Source: Mytilus californianus (taxonomy: Eukaryota > Mollusca > Bivalvia > Mytilida > Mytilidae). Taken from it: DNA of 64,000 nt. Under the pieces are notes generated by a model. The model saw only the letters and a list, made by a program, of their open reading frames with translations. It did no database searches and was not told the DNA's origin. Location of the stretch: NCBI RefSeq assembly GCF_021869535.1, contig NW_026262668.1:139735635-139799634 (forward strand), in the 5' to 3' direction. This document shows positions 10,946-25,100 of the stretch, in pieces (position 1 is the stretch's first letter; every line of letters begins with the position of its first letter). The translations under genes were made by a program, and so were the position numbers.

Positions 10946-12898
10946 CAATACTTTGATTATAAACTCTGTAAAAGATGAGAGGCCATGTTTAAATTGTAGT
11001 TCCTTAAGGTACTAAATTTGCCTTAATCTTTACCATGTTATATTTGTTAATTCATTTTACATCTTTTATTGAACATGTACAGCAATTAATGATGAATAAA
11101 AGACTTATTACATAAAATAAATCATTATTACATTTGTAGTAGAGGGACATGTATATGTATCACCTCTGTCCAAAAATGTGGGTTTTTTTGCATGGAATAA
11201 TTTAAAACAAAAGTCATTTAAATAGAATAAAAATGTACAGATATGGCAAGAAAAACATGATGCACAACAATGTGTGAAATCTTTTATTGTTGATTTAAAT
11301 TTTTGGATATTGAACTGTTCCATTGAAAGAATACAATAGCTACTGTTCTCAGTGGAGTTTATTCATGGGGACATTTTAATTTCTCTTGAGAGATATCCAT
11401 CACTCACTGATTAATTTACCTGAAGAAACAAATGATCCAAGTATACTTTCAATGGGACAGTTCATTGTCCAAATATTTAAATGGACACATGAGGAATAAA
11501 AGCAGATGACTGTATTTATATATGTATAATGGAGAGGTAAATGGTATCAAAACAAGAAAGAAGCACTATTGTCATACTAAAGACATTATCACAACACTAC
11601 AATGGAAGAATGGTATACCAGTATGATAAATACTTCTGTTTAACAGAAACCTACAATAAATAATTACTATAATAAATCTATCTTCAATTAAAACAATCAA
11701 TAAATTATTTAATCTAATAACAATTAATTACTTTAAATTACTTTGTATTTACAAATAAATATAACTTCACTGGTCACATGACCAAAATGTATAACCTAAT
11801 ATCGATTTTATATTCAATAGGAAACATGTTCAGGTTATTTGTTAAGATTTGATCAATTCTATTAATTTCCTCAATATTTATTTATCATCATTTGATCATT
11901 TTCATCATAATTTAACACATCAATAGAAGTAATACTCTCATAATCAAATAAAACCATATCAAAACTTCACAATTCAAAAAATGCTCATTTCTTAAAATTT
12001 CATCCTTATGATTATTTTCCAGAATTTAAGCTTGTACTGAAACTATCTATCTGAAACTTAAAAAAATATGATAAAAGATAAACAAATAAAAAAAATAGTG
12101 GTGAAAAGACACTAAAAATATTTAACATAAAAATGTATATATTCTAAGAGAAACCAAATTATTCAACTCCTGAAATTTGCATCAATATATTTATAACCCT
12201 CAAATAAGCCATAATGCCATAAAAGAATTATTCAGAGATATTTATTCAATATATTTTTCTTAAATTGTTAACCCTCAATTATTTGAAGTATTAATTTCAC
12301 TTGAAAAAAACATGTTTTAGAATAAAGCAGATATTTAATCTTTGAAAATTAAAATCTTCCTTGTCATAAAAAAACAGTAGTTGAAAATGTGATTGTTTAG
12401 ACAAGTTTACTTAATAGTTTTCTACAACAAAATGATAAGATTGTTACTTTCCTTTAAAACCCAAAAGTCAAACTTAAAAAAAAAACTAATTTGAAGTCTT
12501 TGAAGACAAACTTATGTTTAAACAAAATAAATATCATTTACATTAATATTAGCAAATATTTCACTGGGTTGACAAATTATTTGTTGTAAAAGAATGTTTT
12601 TATCTTAAATAAAGCAATTCATTATTAATATATAAAGTTAAAATGAGACAGAATGATTAATGTATGATTAAATATAAATATGCTTATAATAATGGAATGT
12701 AAAAATAAAATGGAATGACTGTTGCCATGTAAAACAAATGGACGGGATACATATATTATATTCTGGATGGAATCATAGTTAAAACTGAATGGACGGACAT
12801 AAGTCATTGCACAATTTCTTGACGAAGAATAAATTACTTTCCTCTCTTATCAATCAAACTCATTCACACAGAAAATCTAATGCTTTTCTCACTATGTA
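10946..12898 (-). other. AT-rich region downstream of NEK10; probable 3' UTR and flank
   Basis: Very AT-rich with no coding signal. On the minus strand it lies directly downstream of the NEK10 stop codon (12987), so part of it is probably the 3' UTR. Several AATAAA hexamers exist on the minus strand (for example complement of 12241-12246, and near 11069), but none can be chosen from sequence alone. Confidence 0.4.
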
Positions 12899-13010
12899 AT
12901 ACTGTTTCTATGGTAACACCAATAATAACTGCTACCTAGGTGGTTCAGAATGTCTACTGTTTCTATGGTAACACCAATGATAACTGCTACCTAGGAGTTT
13001 CAAAATGTCT
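12899..13010 (-). repeat. 56-bp tandem duplication of the NEK10 stop-codon region
   Basis: CTACTGTTTCTATGGTAACA through to TAGG and a variable tail occurs twice, about 56 bp apart. The upstream copy (on the minus strand) contains the last codons and TAG of NEK10. The other lies just downstream and would read NSRHSEPPR-stop in the matching frame, against NSRHFETPR-stop in the gene. Confidence 0.85.
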
Positions 13011-13177
13011 ACTGTTGGTAATTTCGGATCTGATTGGTCCAAGTGGAGGAGTTCTCTCCCTTGTACTTGGAGAGACATTATAATATCCACACTGCTTCAG
13101 TACACTTTCAATCATATATTGCATCTGTTCATAAGTGACACCACCGTCTCTGTTATCAGGATCACACTGATTTGTTT
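12987..13177 (-). CDS. NEK10: NEK10 exon 24 (residues 1126-1188 and TAG)
   Basis: Acceptor ATATATTCTAG. Encodes TNQCDPDNRDGGVTYEQMQY, MIESVLKQCGYYNVSP and a tail ending NSRHFETPR before TAG at 12989-12987. The VTYEQMQ...GYYN block is the conserved NEK10 C-terminus. The tail end and stop lie inside a 56-bp tandem duplication. Confidence 0.95.
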
Positions 13178-16100
13178 CTAGAATATATAAACATATTATT
13201 AATTCTGTATTCATTGTCTTTATTCTCTTTTACAGAAAGTGTTGAGTCTGTTTTATGACCCTAAAATAAGCCATAATGCCAGGTAGTTTATTTAGATGAT
13301 TGACATACATCTTATTTTATCTTAGAGTTAACTATTTTTAAACACAGAGAAAATATGAATGAAAGTTGTAAGGGGAGTAACTCAAACATTTTGATATTAT
13401 CAATATTAAATGATATAAACGTATTTACACTGTTGGTATTTAGCTGAATTTTGTCTCCGAATGACCTTAGATCTGCTCCGAATAACCTTTTGGCTTCAAG
13501 AAACAATCACTTTTTATTCGTGACGTCATATTTTTTAAATTGTGATGTCAAATTTTACGGTAACTTGTACGACTTTACGTAATGGTGGACAAATTTGCAT
13601 ACAAGTGTAAATACGTCTATTCAATCTTATTAAAAAATTATACCTATATATATAAAATAAAATCAATGCATGAATGCATTTTTGCGCCTGTCCCAAGTCA
13701 GGAGCCTCTAGCCTTTGTTAGTCTTGTATTATTTTTAATTTTAGTTTCTTGTGTACAATTTGGAGTTTAGTATGGCGTTCATTATCACTGAACTAGTATA
13801 TATATTTGTGAAGGGGCCAGCTGAAGGACGCCTCCGGGTGCGGGAATTTCTCGCTGCATTGAAGACCTGTTGGTGACCTTCTGCTGTTGTCTGTTCTATG
13901 GTCGGGTTGTTGTCTCTTTGACACATTCCCCATTTCCATTCTCAATTTTCTGAATGCTTTATTATTCCCCTTTATCTAAAAGATATTGGTAATATACAAA
14001 CCAAGTCTATCTATTCCCCTTGTTTCTCCATCAGACATATTTTCTTTGTCCTGCGAACTGGTAGAACTAGAACGACTTCCGCTATCTACTGGTCCTAAGT
14101 TTAAATCAATTACCTCCCTTGATCCACACATCAACTAAAACATCAAATAAAATTATACACCAAATGTTTTCTCCAATTCTTTTGATTACACATCTATTTA
14201 CATGTCTAATTGTCATCATGTTAATGTATTTATGTATTTACTTCAAACTGTTTAATATAATGGCTAGAAACAACATTATTTTGTTTATTAATTATTTTGG
14301 ATTGTTGATCAAATAGATGACATAACAGCAGACTAATTTGAATGATATTGCTCTGCTATAAATGATTTCAAACACTAATATAGTCTATATGATGAGTTGT
14401 GTAATAATAAAGAAGCCTATACACTTGACAGAGTGCATTTAATCCCTTTTAAATCTTTCTGCACTTAATAAAACAATAATAATCCAATAAATAAACAAAA
14501 TATTGTTTCTAGCCTATGTACCAAACAGTTTGAAGTAAATACATAAATGCATTTATATGATGACATTTTGCTTGCCCCCACTTGATCAAATTTAGATTAA
14601 ATAGCTTATTTTTGTGAAATTTATTTATTGTTGATATAAAGACAGTTTCGAGTATGGTCTTTAAGATATTTCCTTTAAAGTCTAAGTTAGCTGATTTAAA
14701 TATTGCATAACTGGTACTAAATTTATAGTTATATCATTTTTTTTTTGCTATTAAGAGTTGATGTAATAGAATAGACTTTAAAGGAAATATCTTAAAGACC
14801 ATACTCGAAACTGTCTTTATATCAACACTTTAAAGTCTATTCTATTACATCAACTCTTAATAGCAAAAAAAAAATGATATAACTATAAATTTAGTACCAG
14901 TTATGCAATATTTAAATCAGCTAACTTAGCTAAATCTGTTTTGTGCATTCATATCAAAGTGCATTCAATTCTCAGTGTGTTTATATCAAGTGCATTTTTT
15001 AAGCTGTTACTTTATCAAAAACTTCTCAAAAATTATGTAATTTGTATTGTTCATTACCATTTAAACTGTCTTAAATATGTTCCAGTTTTAAAATATGAAA
15101 CAAAAAGTAAATTTAAGAACCATCTTACCTTTTTTAATTCACTTTTCAAATTAAACGTTGTACTATGAGAAGCAAACAATGCTCTCTTAAATCGTTCAAT
15201 CATTCTCCTCTTTGTGTGAGGTCTCAGTGTTGGGGGTAACTGAGTTATATATAGTATTTTATGAAGCTGATGCAACATCTGTAGAATTGGGTCACTTATT
15301 TGTCTAACACGTCTCTGTGAAATTGTCAATGTTGGAGTATTAGCACTGTTTGGACGTTTAACTTTTTTCTTATTAGAACGTATGACATTGACTGCTGGAC
15401 TACTGTTTGAGCGATGGTACTTTTTAAGTGATAATCCCTGAAGATGTCCATTGACAAGAGGATCAAGTGAAACAATTGTACTTGTGTTTGTACTGTTATT
15501 AGGTGATGGGTCACCAGAACTAAGTCCTGAATCACGACTACTTTTCCACGGAATATCTAAGTTTAAAGGTGTTATTGAAGATTTGGATTTCTTTAATTTC
15601 CCTCCATGAAATACTTTAGGAGATCTTGGTGGTTTAGGAAGCTGATGAGTGACATATAGACTTGAGCGGTCAAGGGATCTCTGACTACCAGCACTATTTT
15701 CTCGACTGTCATTTTCACTACTGTTATAACTGTCATCATCATCACTTGTCCAGCCTGAAACTAAATACCTTAATTATCAGTAAAATTATAAACATGCTCT
15801 AATAGCAGATAAACATTTCAAAAATGTACAGTTAAAATCAATCAACATCCTACATGGATGGATTGATTAATGTTTACCATTCAGTGGCAAATATTTCATG
15901 TATATCATCAAGAGTACATGTTAATGTGATTTGAATATGGACCCTGCTTTATATTAGACCAAAACACTAAATCAGACTTTTCTTATGCTATTTCACAAGG
16001 TTTGCAAGAATACTCGTCCTACCCATTATTCTGACTAAGCCAATCCTCCTTCTTTGCTTTATCTCCTTAAGGCCATGCGCTGCAAATACCAATTTTAAAA

Positions 16101-19100
16101 TGATTTGACAAACCAGGGATTGAACACACTACAGCCTGCAATCGAGGGGTTCAGCATTCAAGATGTCTTTTGGTTAATTGTATAGTCAAATTGCTGTCTA
16201 ATTGAGGTGTACCAAACATCCTCTTTCAATCAAATGAATTGACCCAATATTGCATTACTACTGATTCTACCAAGACGTCTAACTTTCATACCTCTTTCAT
16301 TGTCATCAAGATCCTGATTAAGTTGTGAGTTACATCCAGAATTCCTCAGTAATTCAATATCAACAAAAGCTGGATCTAATATTTCAGCATCTTTCAAGTC
16401 TGAAGCCCCGCCACTTCCTGCTAAATTGGCCAGACGGTCATAACGTTCTTGTGACAAAACAAATAATCTATGATAATTCTGCATATTCTGGTTAGCTTCA
16501 AAATAATGTCTAAAAAAAAAATAAAACAGTGAAAATCAAAAATGCATTGAAACTATTTTTCAAAATTCCAAAAGTTCTTGAATATTGAAATATTCTTTTT
16601 TTATGCTGTTAGTAAAAAGGATGATGGACGTTTGGCTGCTTAATGTTCGGTGGAAAATCAAATGCATTTTCATGTTGAGAACAGGAATATAAAACCTGCT
16701 TTGCACTAAACCGACACACTGAGTCTGATTTTTTTACGTGCCAGTTCACAATACACTGAGCCACTGAGGCCGTTTAGTAAAAAGGTATATTGGGTATATT
16801 GTAACAATCTACAAATTTTCATTTTCTTTTTAATACCTTGACAATAACAGGGATCCAGAACACAAATATATTTATCATGGCCTATCAATAGAGAAAACTT
16901 TTACATGTGAATATGATAGTGAAGTTGTTCCTTTTTTTATATCTGCAATCTTAATTAACCAACTGCATGGTGAAAATAAAATTAAACACTTTCATTTGAT
17001 AAAAATAACAGGTAACCTGATTTATTGTTGTTATAAGTACAAAGTTCATTAAAGTATATATGGCCTTTGTTAGTCTTGTATCATTTTTAATTTTAGTTTC
17101 TTGTGTATAATTTGGTGTTTAGTATGACGTCCATCATCACTGAACTAGTATACATATTTGTTTAGGGGCCAGCTGAAGGACGCCTCCAGGTGCGGGAGTT
17201 TCTCGCTGCATTGAAGACCCATTGGTGACCTTCGGCTGTTGTCTGCTCTATGGTCAGGTTGTTGTCTCTTTGACACATTCCCCATTTCCATTCTCAATTT
17301 TATATATATAAACTGACCTGATTTGGTGTTGTTCCTAAACAAGGTCAAATATGGTTTATTTTTAGGAAACTACAAATACCACAAAACATCTTTTTTATAT
17401 CTTTTTTATTTGTTTATTTTTGTTTGTTATCTTGCTGACTCTCTGTTCTATTTTTGTCTCCATGGAGGATTGTTGTTTTTAGGTTGTTGCCACCTTCATG
17501 TTACCCCTAAAACATTTATGTTTTATTTGACTGTACCTTTGAGCTTTGTTCCTCTCTTTTTCTAACTTTTTCTCCATAGTGGATTGTTGTGTGGCCATAC
17601 TATCTATATGTACCATGAGTTTATCAGCCATTGTGCTAGCAACTTCAACAATATCTGGACGTTTCTCTGGTGACTCACAAATACAACTAAAACAAGAGTT
17701 TAATTGCTACAAAATTACAATATCATCAGAACAACATTTTCATGTTAAATATATTCTAATAAAATTTAAAATCTTTTAATTCAAAATTTTTTTATATCCA
17801 ATTATCTTGCAGTAGTTATTGAAAAAGTGACACATAAATATTACACCAGAATAAATTGTGTCCAGTATATTTCCAGTATTCAATGTTATTATTTACAACT
17901 TACGTTTTAGCCACATTTATTAGCCTATCTGTATAAGTTCCTGATGGAATTGGGTCATAAGATGCTGAACATATCTGAAAATAATTCATATAGTTATCAC
18001 TTAATATCCCTTTATCAATAAAAACTTTTCATTCAGTAATTAGGGCTTATTTCGGATTTTAATTCTATAACTAACTTCTTTTTATGAACTAAATTTTTTA
18101 TTAAAGCAAGATTTTTTTCTGATTCTAATACTCTGACCCTTTTCTTATGTCAGAGAAACAAGATAACATCTGCAAGGAAGACATGTCACTCTACCTGGAC
18201 TCATTATTCTGACTGATCCAACCAGTCCTTGTTCTTTCTTCTAAATGCCATGTGCTTGGTGGAGAAGCAGCAAATAACAATTGTCAAGTCTTTAACCCAG
18301 CAAGGGATTAAACCTACAACCTCCCCCACTCTAGGCAAACATGCTACCATGCATCAGATTATCAATGTTTTGTTTTAAAATTTTCCCAATGAATTATGTG
18401 GTTTTGTTAGAAAATATATGTCAATACAAATTATACAAGTAGTTTCACTGATGTAGTGGTCATACAGGAAAAAGGTCTATTCTATGTAAATCTTAGGAAG
18501 TTGAAATATCTTTTTATGTTAAAACTGTGATAGTATATTCAAGAGTATTTGAGGTCACAATGAAGTGAAAGTGGGGTTAGCTCTGCTCAATCTTTAGGAT
18601 TCTGTGTATTATTGAGGTCACAATGAAGTGAAAGTGGGGTTAGCTCTGCTCAATCTTTAGGATTCTGTGTATTATTTTGAGGACTGTTGTTTGACTTTTT
18701 TATTTTTGTTATGTTTTGTGTGACCTTCAACTTTTAATTTTGATTGCTACAATCTTGGTATCTTACCTTTTCTATTCAGACCAGTCGAGTATCAAATGAA
18801 TAACATTAATTTATCATCTTATTATTTGAAAACTACTTTTATATTTAGGGGACCAGCTGAAGCCCGCCTTCAGGTGCAGGATTTTCTCAATGCGTTGAAG
18901 ACCCATTGGTGGCCTAAGGCTGTTTTCTGCTTTTTACTCAGGTTGTTGTCTCTTTGACACATTCCCTGTTTCCATTCTCAATTCTATATATAATATATGT
19001 ATATACCAAATACTAATTGAAAATAAAAACAAGGAGCAAAAGATTTTAGTAATGTAAGAAAAGTGACATTCATGAATAAATGTAACATCAAAATTCTATC

Positions 19101-22100
19101 ATTAAAAAATAATGACTTTATTTCAAAACCTCATTCCTAATGCTTGACATCTGTTTACTAGAATGACATGTTATGGTGACTAGCAATAACATTTTAAAAC
19201 ACAAAAACATCTTGGTAACCATGACAACATGTACACTAACCTTAGTAACTAATGACAACATGTTATCACTGTAGAATGGAGGCTTTAACATACACATCTG
19301 ATACAGAATGCATCCTAGAGCCCAAACATCAGCCTTCTCTCCATAAGGTTGGTTCTGCACTATTTCTGGGCTGAAAAGAAAACTTCATGCTTTACATTGA
19401 ATGAATACTTCATGTAAAAACACAGAAATTCCAACAGATTTCTAAATAGATTCCTTAAAAAGAACTTCTTATAATATTTTATGACTGCAGTCACCACACT
19501 ATGTGGCATATAACCTCAACAAATTGTCTCTACTTATTGAAAAAAAAATCATTGGCCAAACCCCATTTATTACAATAATTCTCTTCCTATCTAACTTTAC
19601 CCTAAATAACTTGTACTTACCACCAATATACAATAGTACCAACTACTGAAGTCATTTTACTACAATCACTCCTTTTCTGTTTGGCCAATCCAAAGTCAGC
19701 TGAAATACACAATGTATCATTTAAATAGTAATGTTGTATTTAAAAAAAAACTCTGCATTGACTTACTTACACACTCATACAAAATGTTATTAAAGTAAAG
19801 AAAATAAATAATTACAGAAGAAGATTTAATCAGTCAAGAGTTAGTTACTGTACTGCAATTGTATTACAATTTTTGATTGTAATGAATATTGTGACAAGTA
19901 AATTCATTAGACAGCAGAAAACCTTGATACTGCTTTTAGTGTAGTGTTATTGTATATCTGTCTAACTGATCCAGTGGTAATTCAAGCCTAAATCAACCAA
20001 ATACTAAAATTTCATTGCAAGACTAACCCATTTCAGATCATATTATACATTGAGTTGCTTCCCTTTGTCCAGTTGGAAATTCATTTAGATACGAGCAGAA
20101 TGTTTTTAAAATATTTCATCTTTCAAACTTTTGCCTTTGGAACAAAGATAACTTAATACTAATCAAATAAAGTATTACCAAAGGGATCTTTTTGTGAGCC
20201 AAGACTTCTTTTAAATAACTTACTAATTGTAACTTTGTCATTTTCACCTAACATGATATTTTTTGGAGCCAAATCCCTGTGTAAAATTCCTTTTTCTTTG
20301 TGCAGGTATCTCAGTGCAAGCACCATCTGAAAGTTCAAGAGAAGAACAAATTATAAACCATTGAGAATAAAGAAGAACAAGATCAGTTAACTACTTAATT
20401 CCAGTTATCTGTTTGCACAATTCTAAAACCTATGACAACTACAAGATTGGTTACATTTTTATGATAGTAAATGATCAGGGAAAATTTTTTCTGCAACAAA
20501 TTTTTAAGAGTGATAAAATGCTGATAGTTCTCTCATTGAGGTCTATGGTTTGGACAAGGGCAGGAAGGATGGCATGGACTTTGCTGGATTGTAAACAAAA
20601 CCAAGTTTAAAGATGTTTTGAGTTTTGAATGTCTGTTTATCACTTTTGGCAATACATTGATATAATTGTAAACTAGAGGCTCTAAAGAGCCTGTGTCGCT
20701 CACCTTGGTCTATGTGCATATTAACATATAAACAAAGGACACAGATGGATTCATGACAAAATTGTGTTTTGGTGATGGTGATGTGTTTGTAGATCTTATT
20801 TTACTGAACATTCTTGATGCTTACAATTATCTCTATCTATAATGAACTTGGCCCAGTAGTTTCAGTGGAAATTATTTTGTAAAAATTTACAAAATTTATG
20901 AAAATTGTTAAAAATTGATTATAAAGGGCAATAACTCCTTAAGGGGTCAATTGACCATTTTGGTCATGTTGACTTATTTGTAGGTCTTACTTTGCTGTAC
21001 ATTATTGCTGTTTACAGTTTATCTCTATCTATAATAATATTCAAAATAATAACCAAAAGCTGCAAAATTTTCTTAAAATTACCAATTCAGGGGCAGCAAC
21101 CCATCAACGGGTTGCCTGAATGGTCTGAAAATTTAAGGGCAGATAGATCTTGACCTAATGAACAATTTTGTTTTGAAAGATTTGCTCGAAATGCTTTGGG
21201 TTTAGATATATGAGCCAAAAACTGCATTTTACCCTATGTACTATTATTAGCCATGTCGGCCATCTTGGTTTGCGGGCGGGGTCATCAGACACAATTTTTA
21301 AACTACATACCCTATTGATGATTGTTTACAACTTTGGTTAAATTCATCTTAGTAGTTTCAGAGGAGAAGATTTTTGTAAAAGATAACAAAAATTTACGAA
21401 AAATTGTTAAAAATTGACTATAAAAGGGCATTAACTCCTTAAGGGGTCAACTGACCATTTTGGTCATGTTGACTTATTTGTAGAACTTACTTTGCTGAAC
21501 ATTATTGCTGTTTACAGTTTATCTCTATCTATAATAATATTCAAGATAATAACCAAATACGGCAAAATTTCCTTAAAATTACTAATTCAGGGGCAGCAAC
21601 CTAACAACAGGTTGTCCGATTCATCTGAAAATTCCAGGGCAGATAGATCTTGACCTGATAAACATTTTAACCCCGTCAGATTTGCTCTCAATGCTTAGGT
21701 TTCAGAGATATAAGCCAAAATCTACATTTTACCCCTATGTTCTATTTTTAGCCATGGCGGCCATCTTGGTTGGTTGGCCGGGTCACCGGACACATTTCTT
21801 AAACTAGATACCCTAAGGATGATTGTGGCCAAGTTTGGTTAAATTTGGCCCAGTAGTTTCAGAGGAGAAGATTTTTGTAAAAGTTTACGGATGACGGACG
21901 ACGGACACGGGACGACCGATGCCAAGTGATGAGAAAAGCTCACTTGGCCCTTTGGGCCAGGTGAGCTAATAAAAAGTGCTCAACACATTATTTAACATGG
22001 ATAACTTGTTTTATTCACGATAATCTTTAGCTGAGGCTACAGGTTCAGAAAAAGCCTCTTCCAACCACTGTCAATTTCCCAAAACCATGTTAAACTTTGT

Positions 22101-25100
22101 AGTGGAAACCATTTATTAAATCTTGACATTAATTGATGATTGATGGAAAAACAGAAGTATTTTGAACAACTAAAAACCAAAAAGCTGTATTGTAACAGTT
22201 TACAAGAACGTAAGAAATTATGAAAAATTGCAGATAAATACATTGTAGCTTGTTCACACTGTGACTTTAATGATGAAAAAAAGCATGTGTATTACACTCT
22301 AAAAGCGTGTGATTAAGTAACAATAGTATTTTTTATTACCATACATTGACAGATTTTATGAGTATATTCTCATAAGATAATGACACTATACCAACCTGCA
22401 TTAGTATCTTCCAAATTCTATCTTCAGCAAAAAGTTCATTCTTATCCTTCAAATTGTTAAGGTGTTCCTCTAATGGAACACCATCTATCAACTCCATTAC
22501 AATGTATAACTTCTGACCTGAAAAGATAGGTAATTAATTTAGTATTGAAAGCTAATGTAAATGATAATTCTTTTCAATTTTCAAATTTTACCTTTACACT
22601 ATTTTGCTGTTTGACCAGTGTCCAATGTTATTTTGTAAAGCTAATTATAGTTCATAAGGTTCAAAACAAGGTGCCTGTTGCCCACTGGTTTTTTATTTTA
22701 TCTACCTGTTAGCGCTTAACTGATATAAATGTAGATGATCTTTAAAAGATCAGCTAAGCGCTTGAGCGAGATATGACCAAATACCAAGATATCCATTTAT
22801 GTAAACCTATCAGATAAGTGTAACATAGTGAATATATAAAATTTGGTCTCTGTAGGTCACTAAATTTTATTGTTGTTTAAGAAAGTTAAGAAAGTTTGGT
22901 GACCAGCAGATTTTGTTTAAGAAAGTAAAGAAAGTTTGGTGACCTGTAGATGTTCTTTGAAAGTATTTGGTGGCCTGTAGATGCTGTTCAAGAGTATTTG
23001 GTGACCTAAAGATGTTGTTTAAGAGTATTTGGTGACCTGTAGATATTGTTTTAGAGTATTTGGTGACCTGTTAATGTTGTTTAAGAGTATTTGGTGACAT
23101 GTAGAAGTTGTTTAAGAGTATTTGGTGACCTGAATTCGAAGATGTTTAAAAGTATTTGGTGACCTGTAAATGTTGTTAAAATGTATTTGCTGACCTGAAG
23201 ATGTTGTTTAAGAGTATTTGGTAACCTGTAGATGTTGTGACCAGTACATGTTGTTTAACAGTATTTGGTGACCTGAAGATGTTGTTTAAAAGTATTTGGT
23301 GACCTGTAAATGTTGTTTAAAAGTATTTGGTGACATGTAGATGTTGGTTAAGAGTATTTGGTGACATGTAGATGTTGGTTAAGAGTATTTGGTGACATGT
23401 AGATGTTGGTTAAGAGTATTTGGTGACATGTAGATGTTGGTTAAGAGTATTTGGTGACATGTAGATGTTGGTTAAGAGTATTTGGTGACATGTAGATTTT
23501 GTTGTAGAATGTTTTTGATGACCTGTAGATGAAGAGTTTTAGAATGTTTTTGATGACCTGTAGATGAAGAGTTTTAGACTGTTTTTGATGACCTGAAGAT
23601 GAAGAGTTTTAGAATGTTTTAGATGACCTGTAGATGAAGAGTTTTAGAATGTTTTTGATGACCTTTAGATGAAGCATTTTAGAATGTTTTTGATGACCTG
23701 TAGATGAAATGTTTTAGAATGTTTTTGATGACCTGTACATGAAGAGTTTTGGAATGTTTTTGATGACCTGTAGATGAAGAGTTTTAGAATGTTTTAGATG
23801 ACCTGTAGATGAAGAGTTTTAGAATGTTTTTTGATGACCTGTAGATGAAGAGTTTTAGAATGTTTTTGATGACCTGTAGAAGAAGAGTTTTAGAATGTTT
23901 TTTGATGACCTGTAGATGAAGAATTTTAGAATGTTTTTGGTGACCTGTAGATGAAGCGTTTTAGAATGTTTTTGATGACCTGTAGATGAAGCGTTTTAGA
24001 CTGTTTTTGATGACCTGTAGATGAAGAGTTTTAGAATGTTTTTTGATGACCTGTAGATGAAGAGTTTTAGAATATTTATTGATGACCTGTAGATGAAGAG
24101 TTTTAGAATGTTTTTTGATGACCTGTAGAAGAAGCGTTTTAGAATGTTTTTGACGAACTGTAGATGAAGCGTTTTAGAATGTTTTTTGATGACCTGTAGA
24201 TGAAGAGTTTTAGAATGTTTTTTGATGACCTGTAGAAGAAGCGTTTTAGAATGTTTTTGATGAACTGTAGATGAAGCGTTTTAGAATGTTTTTGATAACC
24301 TGTAGATGAAGCGTTTTAGAATGTTTTGATGACCTGTAGATGAAGAGTTTTAGAATGGTTTTTGATGACCTGTAGATGAAGAGTTTTAGAATGTTTTTGA
24401 TGACCTGTAGATGAAGAGTTTTAGAATGTTATTTGATGACCTGTAGACGAAGCGTTTTAGAATGTTTTTGATGACCTGTAGATGAAGAGTTTTAGAATGT
24501 TTTTGATGACCTGTAGATGAAGAGTTTTAGAATGTTTATTGATGACCTGTAGATGAAGCATTTTAGAATGTTTTTGATGACTGTAGATGAAGCGTTTTAG
24601 AATGTTTTTGATGACCTGTAGATGAAGAGTTTTAGAATGTTTTTGATGACCTGTAGATGAAGAGTTTTAGAATGTTTTAGATGACCTGTAGATGAAGCGT
24701 TTTAGAATGTTTTTGGTGACCTGTAGATGAAGAGTTTTAGAATGTTTTTAATGACCTGTAGATGAAGAGTTTTAGAATATTTATTGATGACCTGTAGATG
24801 AAGCATTTTAGAATGTTTTTGATGACCTGTAGATGAAGCGTTTTACAATGTTTTTGATGACCTGTAGATGAAGTTTTAGAATGTTTTTGATGACCTGTAG
24901 ATGAAGAGTTTTAGAATGTTTTAGATGACATGTAGATGAAGCATTTTAGAATGTTTCGGTGACCTGTAGATGTTATATTTTGTTTGATGACCTGTAGATG
25001 AAGAGTTTTAGAATGGTTTTTGCTGACCTGTAGATGAAGAGTTTTAGAATGTTTTTGATGACCTGTAGATGAAGAGTTTTAGAATGTTATTTGATGACCT

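Noticed and set aside
15326-15535. Minus ORF MIQDLVLVTHH
   Set aside because: Shadow in another frame of NEK10 exon 22, whose own frame fits all splice phases.
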